64,000 nucleotides of DNA from 3-1-20CM-4-69-9 sp963833655 (lineage in GTDB: Bacteria; Actinomycetota; Thermoleophilia; Gaiellales; Gaiellaceae), in NCBI GenBank assembly GCA_963833655.1, contig CAWHYL010000007.1, positions 62,001 to 126,000 of the forward strand. The letters are read 5' to 3'. The notes beneath the pieces were generated by a model. That model worked only from the letters and a program-made list of their open reading frames with translations, searched no databases and was not told where the DNA came from. Positions 15,472 through 23,942 of the stretch are shown piece by piece. Made by a program: the position numbers and the translations under genes. The stretch's first letter is position 1. Every line of letters starts with the position of its first letter.

Positions 15472-18306
15472 TCAGGCCGGCGCCAGCTCGGCGCGGGCGC
15501 TGAGCGCCGCCGCAGCCGGGCTCCCCGCGAGCGCGGCGAAGAGGCTCTCACGCGCCTGGTGCGGCCGCTCGAGCTCCGACCACTCGAGCACCTCGCGGTA
15601 GAGCCTCTCGGCCGTCTCGGCATCGCCGCCCGCCGCGGCGACGCGCCCGAGCTGCACGCGTGCGTAAGCCGCGACCAAGGGGGCCTGGGCGGACTCGGCG
15701 AGCGCAACCGCCTGCCGCTCGAGCTCTTCGGCCTCGCGCCGCTCGCCGGCCGCGAGCGCGTTCGAGCCGAGGGCCGACAAGGCGAAGGCGGCGTGATCGC
15801 CGAAATCGATGCGTCTGGCAAGCTCGAGTGCGCGCCGCCACGCGTCGACCGCGGCAGTGGGCTCTGCGTGTTGCTCGGCGACCCACGCCTCGAGCATCAA
15901 CGCCGGAACGCGAAACGCGTCGTACTCGATCGCGTCCGAGCGACTGCCGACTGCGGACGCCATTGCGGCGACCGTGGCGAGGTCGCCTGCCCGGGCGGCG
16001 CCTGTCGCGCGGATGAGGCTGCTGGCGGCGATGCCCCAGTCGTCTCCGGAAGCCTCGAACGTCGCGGACGCGGCCTGCGCGAGGGTGTCGGCGCGGGCGC
16101 CGTCGCCGGACTGAGCCACGGCCAGCGCGAGCGTCAGCTGCGCGAGGCCGAGCTGCCGTGGAAGGTCTTCGCCTCCGGCCAGGGAAAGCGCCTGCTCGCC
16201 GGCCGCCAGGGCAGCGTCGACGTCGAACTCCTCCGCGGCGAGGTAGCACAGCTCGGCGAGCTGCGCGACGCGCAGCTCGAGCGGTTCGTCGTCATCGGTG
16301 GCTGCCAGCGCGAGCTCGAGGAAGCGTCGCCCTTCCGAGACCCGGTCGGCAAGCGCGAAGTACCACCCGAGCGTGCCGAGCCGAGCGGCGACGTGCGAGT
16401 CGGCGGCTTCCCCCGCATACGCGACCGCTGCCCAGAGATTGTCGTTCTCCAGTTGCAAGCGCTTTTCCCACCGCAGCCACTCCGGGCCGCGCAGCTCGAC
16501 TCGAGCCTCGTCGGCGAGCGTCGCGAAGTGCTCCGCATGCGCACGACGCGCCGCTTCGAGAGCGCCCGTCTCGGCAAGCCGTTCGAGCACGTACTCGCGA
16601 ACGGTGTCGAGCATGTCGTACCGCGCCACCCCGCCGACGAACGACGCCGACACGATCGACTTGTCGACGAGCGCTGCGACGAGATAGGCGACCGTCGCCT
16701 CGTTCAGCCGTTGCCCCGCCCCGACGGCGGCGAGCGAGGCGAGGGACGCGCCGCCGCGGTGGACGGCCAGCTGTTGGAGCAGCGTCTTCTCGTCGTCGTG
16801 CAAGAGGTCGTAGCTCCAGTCGACGAGTGCCTGCAACGCCGTGCGGCCGGGATCGGGCTCCGGGCTGTCGCGCAAGAAGGCCCCGCGGCGCTCGAGCATC
16901 GACGCGACCTCGGCCAACCCCAACACGTTGACGCGCGCAGCCGCAAGCTCGATCGCGAGCGGGAGCCCGTCGAGCCGTCGCGCGATCTCCTCGGCCAGCG
17001 CGACGTCCTCTGCGTCGGGAGCGAAGCCGGGTCGCGCCGCGCGTGCACGCTCGAGGAAGAGCTGGACGCCCGCGGGCCCGAGCGGTCCGACGGCGACGCG
17101 GACTTCGCTGTCGAGATGGAGCGCCTCGCGGCTCGTCGCCAGGATCCGCACGTCGGCACACTCCGCGAGCAGCGTGGCGACCACCTGAGCTGCTTCCTCG
17201 AGCACGTGCTCGCAAGCGTCGAGGACGACGAGCGCCGCCGCAGCACGAAGACGCGAGGTCACGCGCGCGAGCGGCTCCGCACCGCGGGCGTCGACAACGT
17301 CCGCCAGGAGGCGCACGGCGTCGCCGGCCTGTCCGGCACGCGCAAAGTCGACGAGCCAGATGCCGTCCGGGAGCTCGCGGTCGAGCGAGCGGGCCGTCTC
17401 GACGGCGAGCCGGCTCTTGCCGGCACCGGGCGGCCCGATGAGGGTCACGAGCCGGTGCTCGTGCAGCAGGCCGGCAACCTCCGCGAGCTCGTGGTCGCGA
17501 CCGACGAACGAGGTGGACGGTGCGGGCAGGTTTCCGCGCCGCCTGCGGGCGACCGGAACCGGGGCGATCGCGGGGTCGTGCGCGAGGATCGCCTCCTGGA
17601 GCTGTCGCAGATCGGGGCCGGGCTCGAGCCCGAGCTCGTCGGCCAGGACGCGGCGCGCGTCCTGGAACGCTTCGAGCGCATCTGCCTGGCGGCCGCCGCG
17701 GTAGAGCGCCAGCATCAGCTGCCCCCAGATCCGTTCGCGGAACGGATTCTCCTCGAGCACCGCTCGGAGCGCCGGCGCGAGCTCGCGGTGCTCGCCGAGC
17801 GCCAGGGCCGCTTCGAACTGCTCCTCGAGCGCGTCGACGTGCAGGGCCTCGAGGCGGCGTGCCTCGGCGCTGAACCAGGCCGCCTCGGTCAGCCCCTGCA
17901 GCGCCGGTCCCCGCCAGAGGGAGAGCGCGGAGGCCACGGCTTCTGCGGCGGCCTCGACGTCGCCGGCGCGCGACGCGGCGCGCGTCTCCGCGAGGAGCGC
18001 TTCGAATTCCGCCGCATCGACGCGGGCATCGCTCAGCGCATAGCCGTCGGCGGAGCCGGCGATCGCATCCTCGCCGAGCGTCGCCCGGAGGCGGGCGACG
18101 TGATGGTGAAGCGCGTTGCGCGGCGCGGCCGGCAAATCCTCGCCCCACAGCCCGTCGATCAGCATGTCGACGCCGAGGAGGTGCCCGTTGCGGAGCGCGA
18201 GCATCGCGAGCAGGGCTTGGCGCTTCGAGCCGCCCACGTTCGCCGGCGTCCCGCCGGCAAGCGCCTCGAACGGCCCGAGAACCCGGATTTCCAGCAACTT
18301 CTGCAC
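15472..18306 (-). CDS. AfsR/SARP-type transcriptional regulator (wHTH-BTAD-NB-ARC-TPR)
   Basis: 944-aa regulator. Residues 1-95 are an OmpR-like winged helix (LEIRVLGPFEALAGG, GSKRQALLAMLALRNG, LIDGLWGEDLPAAPRNALHHHVARLR). Residues 100-245 form the bacterial transcriptional activation (BTAD) TPR domain. An NB-ARC-like ATPase follows with P-loop GPPGAGKS at 291-298 and a later LDGLPLAIELAAAR block. The remainder is helical repeats. Such proteins integrate a nucleotide-dependent signal and activate promoters with direct heptamer repeats. The phased TGCCA elements on either side (before HdeD and before DUF1269) are candidate targets. It is transcribed alone, ending 89 bp before the HdeD start. 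Confidence 0.9.
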   Translation of the reverse strand: MQKLLEIRVLGPFEALAGGTPANVGGSKRQALLAMLALRNGHLLGVDMLIDGLWGEDLPAAPRNALHHHVARLRATLGEDAIAGSADGYALSDARVDAAEFEALLAETRAASRAGDVEAAAEAVASALSLWRGPALQGLTEAAWFSAEARRLEALHVDALEEQFEAALALGEHRELAPALRAVLEENPFRERIWGQLMLALYRGGRQADALEAFQDARRVLADELGLEPGPDLRQLQEAILAHDPAIAPVPVARRRRGNLPAPSTSFVGRDHELAEVAGLLHEHRLVTLIGPPGAGKSRLAVETARSLDRELPDGIWLVDFARAGQAGDAVRLLADVVDARGAEPLARVTSRLRAAAALVVLDACEHVLEEAAQVVATLLAECADVRILATSREALHLDSEVRVAVGPLGPAGVQLFLERARAARPGFAPDAEDVALAEEIARRLDGLPLAIELAAARVNVLGLAEVASMLERRGAFLRDSPEPDPGRTALQALVDWSYDLLHDDEKTLLQQLAVHRGGASLASLAAVGAGQRLNEATVAYLVAALVDKSIVSASFVGGVARYDMLDTVREYVLERLAETGALEAARRAHAEHFATLADEARVELRGPEWLRWEKRLQLENDNLWAAVAYAGEAADSHVAARLGTLGWYFALADRVSEGRRFLELALAATDDDEPLELRVAQLAELCYLAAEEFDVDAALAAGEQALSLAGGEDLPRQLGLAQLTLALAVAQSGDGARADTLAQAASATFEASGDDWGIAASSLIRATGAARAGDLATVAAMASAVGSRSDAIEYDAFRVPALMLEAWVAEQHAEPTAAVDAWRRALELARRIDFGDHAAFALSALGSNALAAGERREAEELERQAVALAESAQAPLVAAYARVQLGRVAAAGGDAETAERLYREVLEWSELERPHQARESLFAALAGSPAAAALSARAELAPA

Positions 18307-18392
18307 GCGGCCGTCGCTCCTGCCGCGAGTCTCTCACGTCGTCCGCGCGACCGGGCCGACCGGGCGCCCGAGTCCTCGGCAACATCCCCGTC

Positions 18393-19247
18393 ATGGATCA
18401 CGGCCGGCGACCTGTCGAGCCGCCGCGGCGGCCGGTGCTCTTCGTCAATCCGAAGTCGGGAGGCGGCAAGGCCGAGCGGACCGGCCTCGCCGAGCGGGCG
18501 CGGGCGCGCGGGATCGAGGTGGTCGCCCTCGCTGCCGGCGACAGGCTCGAGACACTCGCGCAGCAGGCCGCGGCGGACGGCGCAGACGCCCTCGGCATGG
18601 CCGGCGGCGACGGGTCGCTTGCCGTCGTCGCCGCGGTCGCAACGGTGCACGACCTCCCGTTCGTCTGCGTGCCGGCGGGAACGCGCAACCACTTCGCGCT
18701 CGACCTCGGCGTCGACCGCCACGACCTCGTGGGCTCGCTCGACGCGTTCGGCGAAGCGTTCGAGGGCCGGATCGACGTGGCGGAGGTGAGCGGCCGGCTG
18801 TTCCTCAACAACGTCTCTCTCGGGATCTACGGCGATGCGGTTCAGCAACCCGCGTACCGCGACGCGAAGGCACGCACCCTGCTCGAGACCGCGACGGAGG
18901 TCCTCGGCCCGAGTGCGTCCGTCGCCGACCTCCAGCTCGTGGACGACGTCGGCCGGGAGCACCGCGACCCCGCCGTCGTCCTCGTCTCGAACAATCCCTA
19001 CGCGCTCGACCGTCCGTTCCTCGCTGGCAGGCGGCCGGCGCTCGACAGCGGGCGGCTCGGGGTCGTCGTCCTCGAGCGACCTCGCGCCGAGCCGCCGCCG
19101 GCGCGCACGTGGACGGCGACGAGCTTCGAGGTGACCGCTCCCACTGCGGTCAACGCCGGCATCGACGGCGAGGCGGTCGAGCTCCGCCCGCCGCTCCGCT
19201 TTGCCATCCGCCCCGCCGCGCTTCGCGTCAGGATCGCTGCATCCTGA
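18393..19247 (+). CDS. Diacylglycerol kinase family lipid kinase
   Basis: 284-aa protein with the DAGK catalytic domain: PVLFVNPKSGGGKAER, the nucleotide-binding GMAGGDGSLAVVAAV, and VPAGTRNHFALDLGVDR, where most relatives read GTxNDFA. The C-terminal half has the double-barrel pattern ending VTAPTAVNAGIDGE. Family members phosphorylate diacylglycerol or related lipids. It is divergent from the SARP regulator with 86 bp between starts and ends at a terminator shared with the DUF1269 gene. Lipid substrate unknown. Confidence 0.88.
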   Translation: MDHGRRPVEPPRRPVLFVNPKSGGGKAERTGLAERARARGIEVVALAAGDRLETLAQQAAADGADALGMAGGDGSLAVVAAVATVHDLPFVCVPAGTRNHFALDLGVDRHDLVGSLDAFGEAFEGRIDVAEVSGRLFLNNVSLGIYGDAVQQPAYRDAKARTLLETATEVLGPSASVADLQLVDDVGREHRDPAVVLVSNNPYALDRPFLAGRRPALDSGRLGVVVLERPRAEPPPARTWTATSFEVTAPTAVNAGIDGEAVELRPPLRFAIRPAALRVRIAAS

Positions 19248-19250
19248 ACG

Positions 19251-19277
19251 CCGAAACCCGCCGACGGCGGGTTTCGG
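19251..19277. terminator. Bidirectional terminator hairpin
   Basis: 12-bp stem CCGAAACCCGCC/GGCGGGTTTCGG with a GAC loop between the convergent DAGK-like and DUF1269 genes. Confidence 0.8.
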
Positions 19278-19299
19278 AGAACGCGACGGCGACGTCGGG

Positions 19300-19902
19300 T
19301 CAGGAGACGTGGAGCTTCTCCTTCAGCTGTCCGACACGCTCGTCGACGTTCGAGTGCACCTCGGCCTTGCGCTGTTCGCGCAGCTCGTGTCGCGCTGCGC
19401 GCGCCGCCGCGTCGGCAGCCTCTTCCGCCGCCGCGAGCTCGGCCAGCACGTCGCTCACCGGCCGGCGGGTCACCTCGCCGCCGAGCTTGTACATCTCGGC
19501 GTCGATGACCTCGACCACCGGCTCGTCGACGCTCGCGATGACGGCGGTCGTCTCCGGCGGCATCGCCTTCCCGAGCACCGTGAGCGCCTCGTCGGATGTC
19601 TCCATCCTGTCGAGGTCGAACGCGCCGCCCATCAGCGCGCCGGCGCCCCACCCGACCAGAATCCCGACCGGGCCGCCGAGGACGCCCACGAGCATCCCGA
19701 TCAGCGAGCCGCCCGCGGTGTTCTCGAGGCCGACGTTGTCGGCGCTCTCCTCGATCTTGAGCTCGCCGTCATCCAGCCGCTCCACGACGGCCGCCGACTC
19801 GAGCCCGATGCGCCCTTCCGCGTCGCACTGCTTCAGCACGCTCAGCGCCTGGTACGCCTTGCTCGTCTCGTCGAAGCGAACGATTACCACGTTCTCTGCC
19901 AT
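19300..19902 (-). CDS. DUF1269 family membrane-associated protein
   Basis: 200-aa protein starting MAENVVIVRFDETSKAYQAL, the typical DUF1269 opening, after a strong AAAGGAGGAGCA ribosome site. A central glycine-zipper hairpin (GGSLIGMLVGVLGGPVGILVGWGAGALMGGAFD) can insert in membranes. The C-terminal third is a charged helix (AELAAAEEAADAAARAARHEL). The family is common in stress-responsive actinobacterial loci and has no known activity. The upstream region carries the same phased TGCCA element as HdeD, pointing to a shared activator. Confidence 0.88.
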   Translation of the reverse strand: MAENVVIVRFDETSKAYQALSVLKQCDAEGRIGLESAAVVERLDDGELKIEESADNVGLENTAGGSLIGMLVGVLGGPVGILVGWGAGALMGGAFDLDRMETSDEALTVLGKAMPPETTAVIASVDEPVVEVIDAEMYKLGGEVTRRPVSDVLAELAAAEEAADAAARAARHELREQRKAEVHSNVDERVGQLKEKLHVS

Positions 19903-19955
19903 TGCTCCTCCTTTGGTTCGATAGGCCGGTTGACAGCGACACCATCGCGCGGGCC

Positions 19956-19994
19956 GCTGCCAAACCGCTGCCACGCTGTGCCGCGCGGCTGCCA
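19956..19994. promoter_or_regulatory. Phased TGCCA direct repeats upstream of the DUF1269 gene (candidate SARP site)
   Basis: GCTGCCA occurs at 19956, 19967 and 19988 (spacing 11 and 21 bp), with a weaker TGTGCCG between the last two. Element: GCTGCCAAACCGCTGCCACG then CTGTGCCGCGCGGCTGCCA. It lies 54-92 bp upstream of the DUF1269 start and aligns over about 40 bp with the element before HdeD, including the inner GCTGTGC. It is also 24 bp upstream of the divergent flippase-like gene. Confidence 0.6.
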
Positions 19995-20017
19995 CTCGAC
20001 TGGCAGATACTCGAAGG

Positions 20018-20998
20018 GTGCTCCCGGACCTGACCCTGGCCGCGTCGGCTCTCGGAGAGGCGTGGCACTGGGCTGTCCACGTCGTCGAGCGGATGGGGGA
20101 CCTCTCTCCCTACTGGCTCGTGCTGGCGCTCGCGCTGAAGACCTGTGAATCGGCGTTCATCGGGCTGGTGTGGCGGAACATCCTCCGTGCGTCGTATCCG
20201 AAGAGCGGCGTCCGCTTCCGCACCGCGTGGGGCGCCTCGCAGGGCGGGACTGCGATCAACGCAGTCCTCCCCGCGCAGGGCGGAACGGCGGCGATGATCG
20301 CCATCCTCCGCACGACGGTTCCGGGATCGAGCGTCTCGGGCCTGACCGTGGCGACCGTCGTCGAGTCGCTCTTCTTCCTCGCCGTCAGCGTCGTGATCGT
20401 CATCGGCACCGCCGTCGCCCAACCGCACACGGTGTCGAAGGGGTCACCGTCGAACGAGACGGGCGGCTTTCTCGCGTCGCATCCGTGGGTCGTGCCGGCG
20501 GCGCTCGTCGTCGCCGCCGTCATCCTCTACTTCCTCTGGCCGCGCCTCAAGCCACGCCTGCTGGCGGAGTGGCACAAGGCGCGTCAAGGGGCGAGCATCT
20601 TCGGCGACTGGGGACGTTACGCGCGGGACGTCGCGCTGCCCTCGACGGCGTCGTACTGCTGCCGCATCGGGGTGAACGTCGTCTTCATGGCTGCATTCGA
20701 CATTCCCGTCACCCTCTACACCGTCTTTCTCGTCGCGTCGTCGCACATGCTGTCCCAGCTGTTCGCGATCACGCCCGGCGGCGTCGGACAGACGCAGGCG
20801 CTCGACATCGCGACGCTTCGCAACTATGCGTCGAGCCACAGCGTCGCCGCGTTCTCGATCACGCAGGACTCCGTGATCACTCTCTGGAACGTCGTCCTCG
20901 GTGTCGCCGTGATGCTCTGGGCTTTCGGCTGGAAGCAGATGAAGACGCTACTGCCGCGCCCGCAGCACGGACGTCCACGTCACCAGGCCGAGACGTAG
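20018..20998 (+). CDS. Flippase-like membrane protein (lysylphosphatidylglycerol synthase TM family)
   Basis: 326-aa polytopic protein with about eight helices. The conserved block WGASQGGTAINAVLPAQGGTAAMIAI and the later SSHMLSQLFAITPGGVGQTQALD match the LPG_synthase_TM/YbhN family, whose members move or use lipid-linked substrates. It has no catalytic lysyltransferase domain. GTG start; no clear ribosome site, so the exact start is uncertain. It is divergent from the DUF1269 gene over a region with the phased repeats, so it may belong to the same regulon. Substrate unknown. Confidence 0.8.
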   Translation: MLPDLTLAASALGEAWHWAVHVVERMGDLSPYWLVLALALKTCESAFIGLVWRNILRASYPKSGVRFRTAWGASQGGTAINAVLPAQGGTAAMIAILRTTVPGSSVSGLTVATVVESLFFLAVSVVIVIGTAVAQPHTVSKGSPSNETGGFLASHPWVVPAALVVAAVILYFLWPRLKPRLLAEWHKARQGASIFGDWGRYARDVALPSTASYCCRIGVNVVFMAAFDIPVTLYTVFLVASSHMLSQLFAITPGGVGQTQALDIATLRNYASSHSVAAFSITQDSVITLWNVVLGVAVMLWAFGWKQMKTLLPRPQHGRPRHQAET

Positions 20999-21005
20999 CG
21001 AGCGG

Positions 21006-21746
21006 CTAAGCAGCCGGGTACTCGTCCTTCCGCCAGGCACGCGGCTCGTCGGGCGGCACGATCGGGGTACGGGCGAGCAGGAAGTTGTAGTAGGGAGCGA
21101 CGAACGGGTCTGGCGCCATCACCGTGTAGGTGTGGTAGACGGTGCCGTTCTCGCGCGCGAACGCGATCCAGCCCGGCCCTTCGCGCAACCCGTCCTTCAG
21201 CTCGGCGCCGATCTGCCCCGACCACTCCTCGAGCCAGTCGGGCGGATTCTCGACGAGCTCGCGCACCTGCGGCACCTGCTCCGCCTGCTCTTCGCTCATC
21301 GCGAGCCCGAAGTCGAACGCGAAGTCGGTGTTGTACGTCGAGACGTACGGGAACTGCCAGCCCATCCGCTGCTTGTACGCGACAAGCCGCTCGATCGGCG
21401 CCCGCGAGAAGCAGAGCAGCGTCACGTCGCGGTGCCTGAGGTGGACAAAGGGACCGTCGAGGCAATCGGCGAGGCTCGAGCAGCCGGGACACGCGCCGTT
21501 CGCGTACTCCGGGCCGAACATGACGTTGTAGGCGAGGAGCTGGGAGCGGCCGTCGAACAGCTCCGCGAGCGTCTTCTTGCCGTCCTCCGTGTCGAAGACG
21601 TACTCCTTCTCGACCGGCACCCACGGCAACTCGCGCCGCCTCTGAGTGAGCTCCTCGTTTCGCTGTGCGTGCTCGGATTCGAGCTTCGCGAGCTCGTCGC
21701 GCGCGGCCCGCCATTCCTCGCGCGTTCCGGTCCTGTGCTCAGGCAT
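21006..21746 (-). CDS. DUF899 family protein (thioredoxin-like)
   Basis: 246-aa DUF899 protein. Recognisable blocks are REEWRAARDELAKLE at the start, LPWVPVEKEYVFDTEDG, FGPEYANGACPGCSSLAD with a CPGC pair, and the C-terminal YHTYTVMAPDPFVAPYYNFL. The fold is thioredoxin-related and the Cys pair suggests redox chemistry, but no activity is established. It ends 7 bp from the convergent flippase-like gene and is divergent from the DUF6308 gene. Confidence 0.9.
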   Translation of the reverse strand: MPEHRTGTREEWRAARDELAKLESEHAQRNEELTQRRRELPWVPVEKEYVFDTEDGKKTLAELFDGRSQLLAYNVMFGPEYANGACPGCSSLADCLDGPFVHLRHRDVTLLCFSRAPIERLVAYKQRMGWQFPYVSTYNTDFAFDFGLAMSEEQAEQVPQVRELVENPPDWLEEWSGQIGAELKDGLREGPGWIAFARENGTVYHTYTVMAPDPFVAPYYNFLLARTPIVPPDEPRAWRKDEYPAA

Positions 21747-21815
21747 GTGTCGGCCTCCTTCGCGTTGGTGTTGTGCAGCTCGGACTCGACCGGGGCGGCA
21801 AACTCATCGCTCGAC

Positions 21816-22403
21816 GTGACGGTTTCCCTGCGGAACGGTGTCGCAATCGAGCATCCGCTCGGGCTCGCGCTCGGCTTTCTCGAGACCTACGGCCGCGACG
21901 ACGCCGATCCAAACGGGCCGGTGCTGTTCGGCGAGGCCGACCTGCGGCTGGCAAATCGCCAAGGGGCGCGGATCTCGGCGGCGCAGATCGCAGCGATCCT
22001 CCGGCGACGGCGTGAGATCGAGCGGGCGCTGCGCGAGATCGCGCCCGACGCATCGCTCGCAGGGCGTGCGAAACAGGTGCCCTGGCCACCGCTGCGGGAG
22101 CTCTTCGACGCATTCGCCGGCATCGACGGCGTCGGCTTCTCGAAGATGACGAAGGCGCTGCATCGCAAAAGGCCGGCGCTGATCCCGATGCTCGACAGCA
22201 TCGTCCAGGCATATCTGGTGGACGACGACCCCGGGCCGAAGGCGCCGTTCGCAGAGCGGGCGATCGCGCTCGTCCACGGCTACAAGCGCGACATCGACCG
22301 CAACCGGCGTGCCCTGCGGGCGGTCGAGCGCGAGCTCGCGCGGCGCGACTACGACGTCAGCGCCGTGCGGCTCCTCGACATCCTGATCGTGACTACGCCC
22401 TAG
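21816..22403 (+). CDS. DUF6308 family protein
   Basis: 195-aa soluble protein. The block PLRELFDAFAGIDGVGFSKMTKALHRKRPALIPMLDSIVQAYL is typical of DUF6308, a family with a helix-hairpin-helix-like look (GIDGVGFSKMTK) and no known function. The GTG at this position gives a family-sized product; GTG/TTG codons 45-51 nt earlier are alternatives and none has a good ribosome site. The last 11 bp overlap the convergent msrA gene. Confidence 0.75.
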   Translation: MTVSLRNGVAIEHPLGLALGFLETYGRDDADPNGPVLFGEADLRLANRQGARISAAQIAAILRRRREIERALREIAPDASLAGRAKQVPWPPLRELFDAFAGIDGVGFSKMTKALHRKRPALIPMLDSIVQAYLVDDDPGPKAPFAERAIALVHGYKRDIDRNRRALRAVERELARRDYDVSAVRLLDILIVTTP

Positions 22404-22905
22404 TCGCTTCCGCCCGCTTCGGGAGGACCCAGTCCGGACGGATGAAGTGGCACGTGTAGCCGTGCGGGTACTTCTGAAGGTAGTCCTGGTGCTCCGGCTC
22501 GGCCTCCCAGAACGGCCCCGCCGGCGCGACCTCCGTCACGACCTTCCCCGGCCACTTGCCGGAAGCGTCGACGTCGGCGATCGTCTCCTCGGCGATGCGC
22601 CGCTGCTCGTCGTCCTCGTAGAAGATCGCGGAGCGGTAGCTCGTCCCGATGTCGTTCCCCTGCCGGTTGGCCGTCGTCGGGTCGTGGACACGGAAGAAGA
22701 ACTCGAGCAGGTTGCGGTACGACGTCTGCTCCGGATCGAAGACGACCTCGATCGCCTCGGCGTGCGTCCCGTGATTCCGGTACGTCGCGTTGGGGACGTC
22801 GCCGCCGCTGTAGCCGACTCTCGTCGAGATCACGCCCGGCTGGCGCCGGAAGAGATCCTGCATCCCCCAGAAGCAACCGCCGGCAAGCAATGCTTTCTCT
22901 GTCAT
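22393..22905 (-). CDS. msrA: Peptide-methionine (S)-S-oxide reductase MsrA
   Basis: 170-aa methionine sulfoxide reductase A, which repairs oxidised methionine. The active-site GGCFWG is at residues 9-14 with nucleophile Cys11. Other family blocks: GVISTRVGYSGGDVPNATYRNHGTHAEAIEV, and the C-terminal EHQDYLQKYPHGY. No C-terminal resolving Cys pair is seen (the tail ends HFIRPDWVLPKRAEATRA), so recycling may use another thiol. Four bp separate it from the upstream polymerase gene, implying co-transcription. Confidence 0.93.
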   Translation of the reverse strand: MTEKALLAGGCFWGMQDLFRRQPGVISTRVGYSGGDVPNATYRNHGTHAEAIEVVFDPEQTSYRNLLEFFFRVHDPTTANRQGNDIGTSYRSAIFYEDDEQRRIAEETIADVDASGKWPGKVVTEVAPAGPFWEAEPEHQDYLQKYPHGYTCHFIRPDWVLPKRAEATRA

Positions 22906-22909
22906 GCGT

Positions 22910-23932
22910 TCAATCTAGCCCGCGGGGGTGGCTCCGCGCTCGGCTCGGCGCGACGCGCGGCGGCTCGTCGGGTTGCTTGGGGTACACGGGCGGCCACGGG
23001 GCGTCCAGCAGACCTGAGGCACGGTCGCGCTCGTGCAGGTCGAGCAGCGGTTCGAGCGACTGCGGCGTCGCGTTCATCTCGGCCCACGGATTGCCGCGCC
23101 GCGGGAGCGTCGCGATCGTCAGCTCGTCGGGGTGGATCGTTGCGAGCTCGTCCCACGACACGGGGGTCGAGACCTGCGCGCCCGGCCGCGCTCGCACCGA
23201 CCACGGCCCGAAGACGGTCTTGTGCGGCGCGTTTTGGTTGTAGTCGAGGAAGACGCGACGGCCGCGCTCCTCCTTCCACCACGCGGCGGTGAGCAAGTCC
23301 GGCCTGCGGCGCTCGAGCTCGCGGGCAGCGGCGACCGCCGCGGCCCGCACCTCATAGGAGTCCCAGCGCGGCTCGAGGCGGATGTAGACGTGCAGGCCGC
23401 GGTTCCCGGTCGTCTTCGGATAGCCGACGATCCCGAGCTCGTCGAGCAGGCCGCGAACCTCGGTCGCGGCCGCACCCACCTCGTCGAAGTCGACGCCCGG
23501 TTGCGGATCGAGGTCGAGCCGCAGCTCGTCCGCGACGTCCGGACGCTCCGCGAGATACGGCCAGACGTGGAAGCCGAGACAGGCGAGGTTGGCGGCCCAG
23601 ACGACGTGCGCCATGTCGGCGAGGACGAGGGCACGCGCGGTGGTGCCGTTCGGCGTGCTGACGATCGTCGTCTGCAGCCATTCGGGAGCGCCGTCCGGCA
23701 CGCGTTTCTGGAAGAACGAGCTGCCCTCGGCGCCGTGCGGGAAGCGCTGCATCAGCGTCGGACGCCCGCCGACGGCCTGCAGCAACGACTCGGCGATGGC
23801 GAGGTAGTACCGGACGAGGTCGAGCTTCGTCTCCCCGCGCTCCGAGAAGAAGACCTTGTCGGGGCTCGTAATCGTGATCGACTGCCCCGCGACCTCGAGC
23901 ACCTGCGCATCCCCCACCTCCGAAACGTACAT
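22910..23932 (-). CDS. LigD-type DNA polymerase/primase domain protein
   Basis: About 340-aa stand-alone polymerase of the LigD-Pol (archaeo-eukaryotic primase) family used in non-homologous end joining. Conserved blocks include ITSPDKVFF, LVRYYLAIAE, FFQKRVPDGAPEWL, the metal-binding LDLDPQPGVDF, and KTTGNRGLHVYIRL followed by VFLDYNQNAPHKTVFGPWSVR. There is no ligase or nuclease domain and no Ku gene nearby. The ATG chosen avoids running into the divergent DsbA-like gene; a GTG 21 nt later inside CAGGTGCTCGAG has an excellent GGAGGTGGGG site and may be the true start. Confidence 0.85.
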   Translation of the reverse strand: MYVSEVGDAQVLEVAGQSITITSPDKVFFSERGETKLDLVRYYLAIAESLLQAVGGRPTLMQRFPHGAEGSSFFQKRVPDGAPEWLQTTIVSTPNGTTARALVLADMAHVVWAANLACLGFHVWPYLAERPDVADELRLDLDPQPGVDFDEVGAAATEVRGLLDELGIVGYPKTTGNRGLHVYIRLEPRWDSYEVRAAAVAAARELERRRPDLLTAAWWKEERGRRVFLDYNQNAPHKTVFGPWSVRARPGAQVSTPVSWDELATIHPDELTIATLPRRGNPWAEMNATPQSLEPLLDLHERDRASGLLDAPWPPVYPKQPDEPPRVAPSRARSHPRGLD

Positions 23933-23942
23933 TTCGGTCGAG

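Noticed and set aside
15400..18789. 1129-aa plus-strand open frame across the SARP regulator
   Set aside because: Arg-rich antisense shadow of a real high-GC gene; no domain pattern, while the minus strand gives a full wHTH-BTAD-NB-ARC protein.
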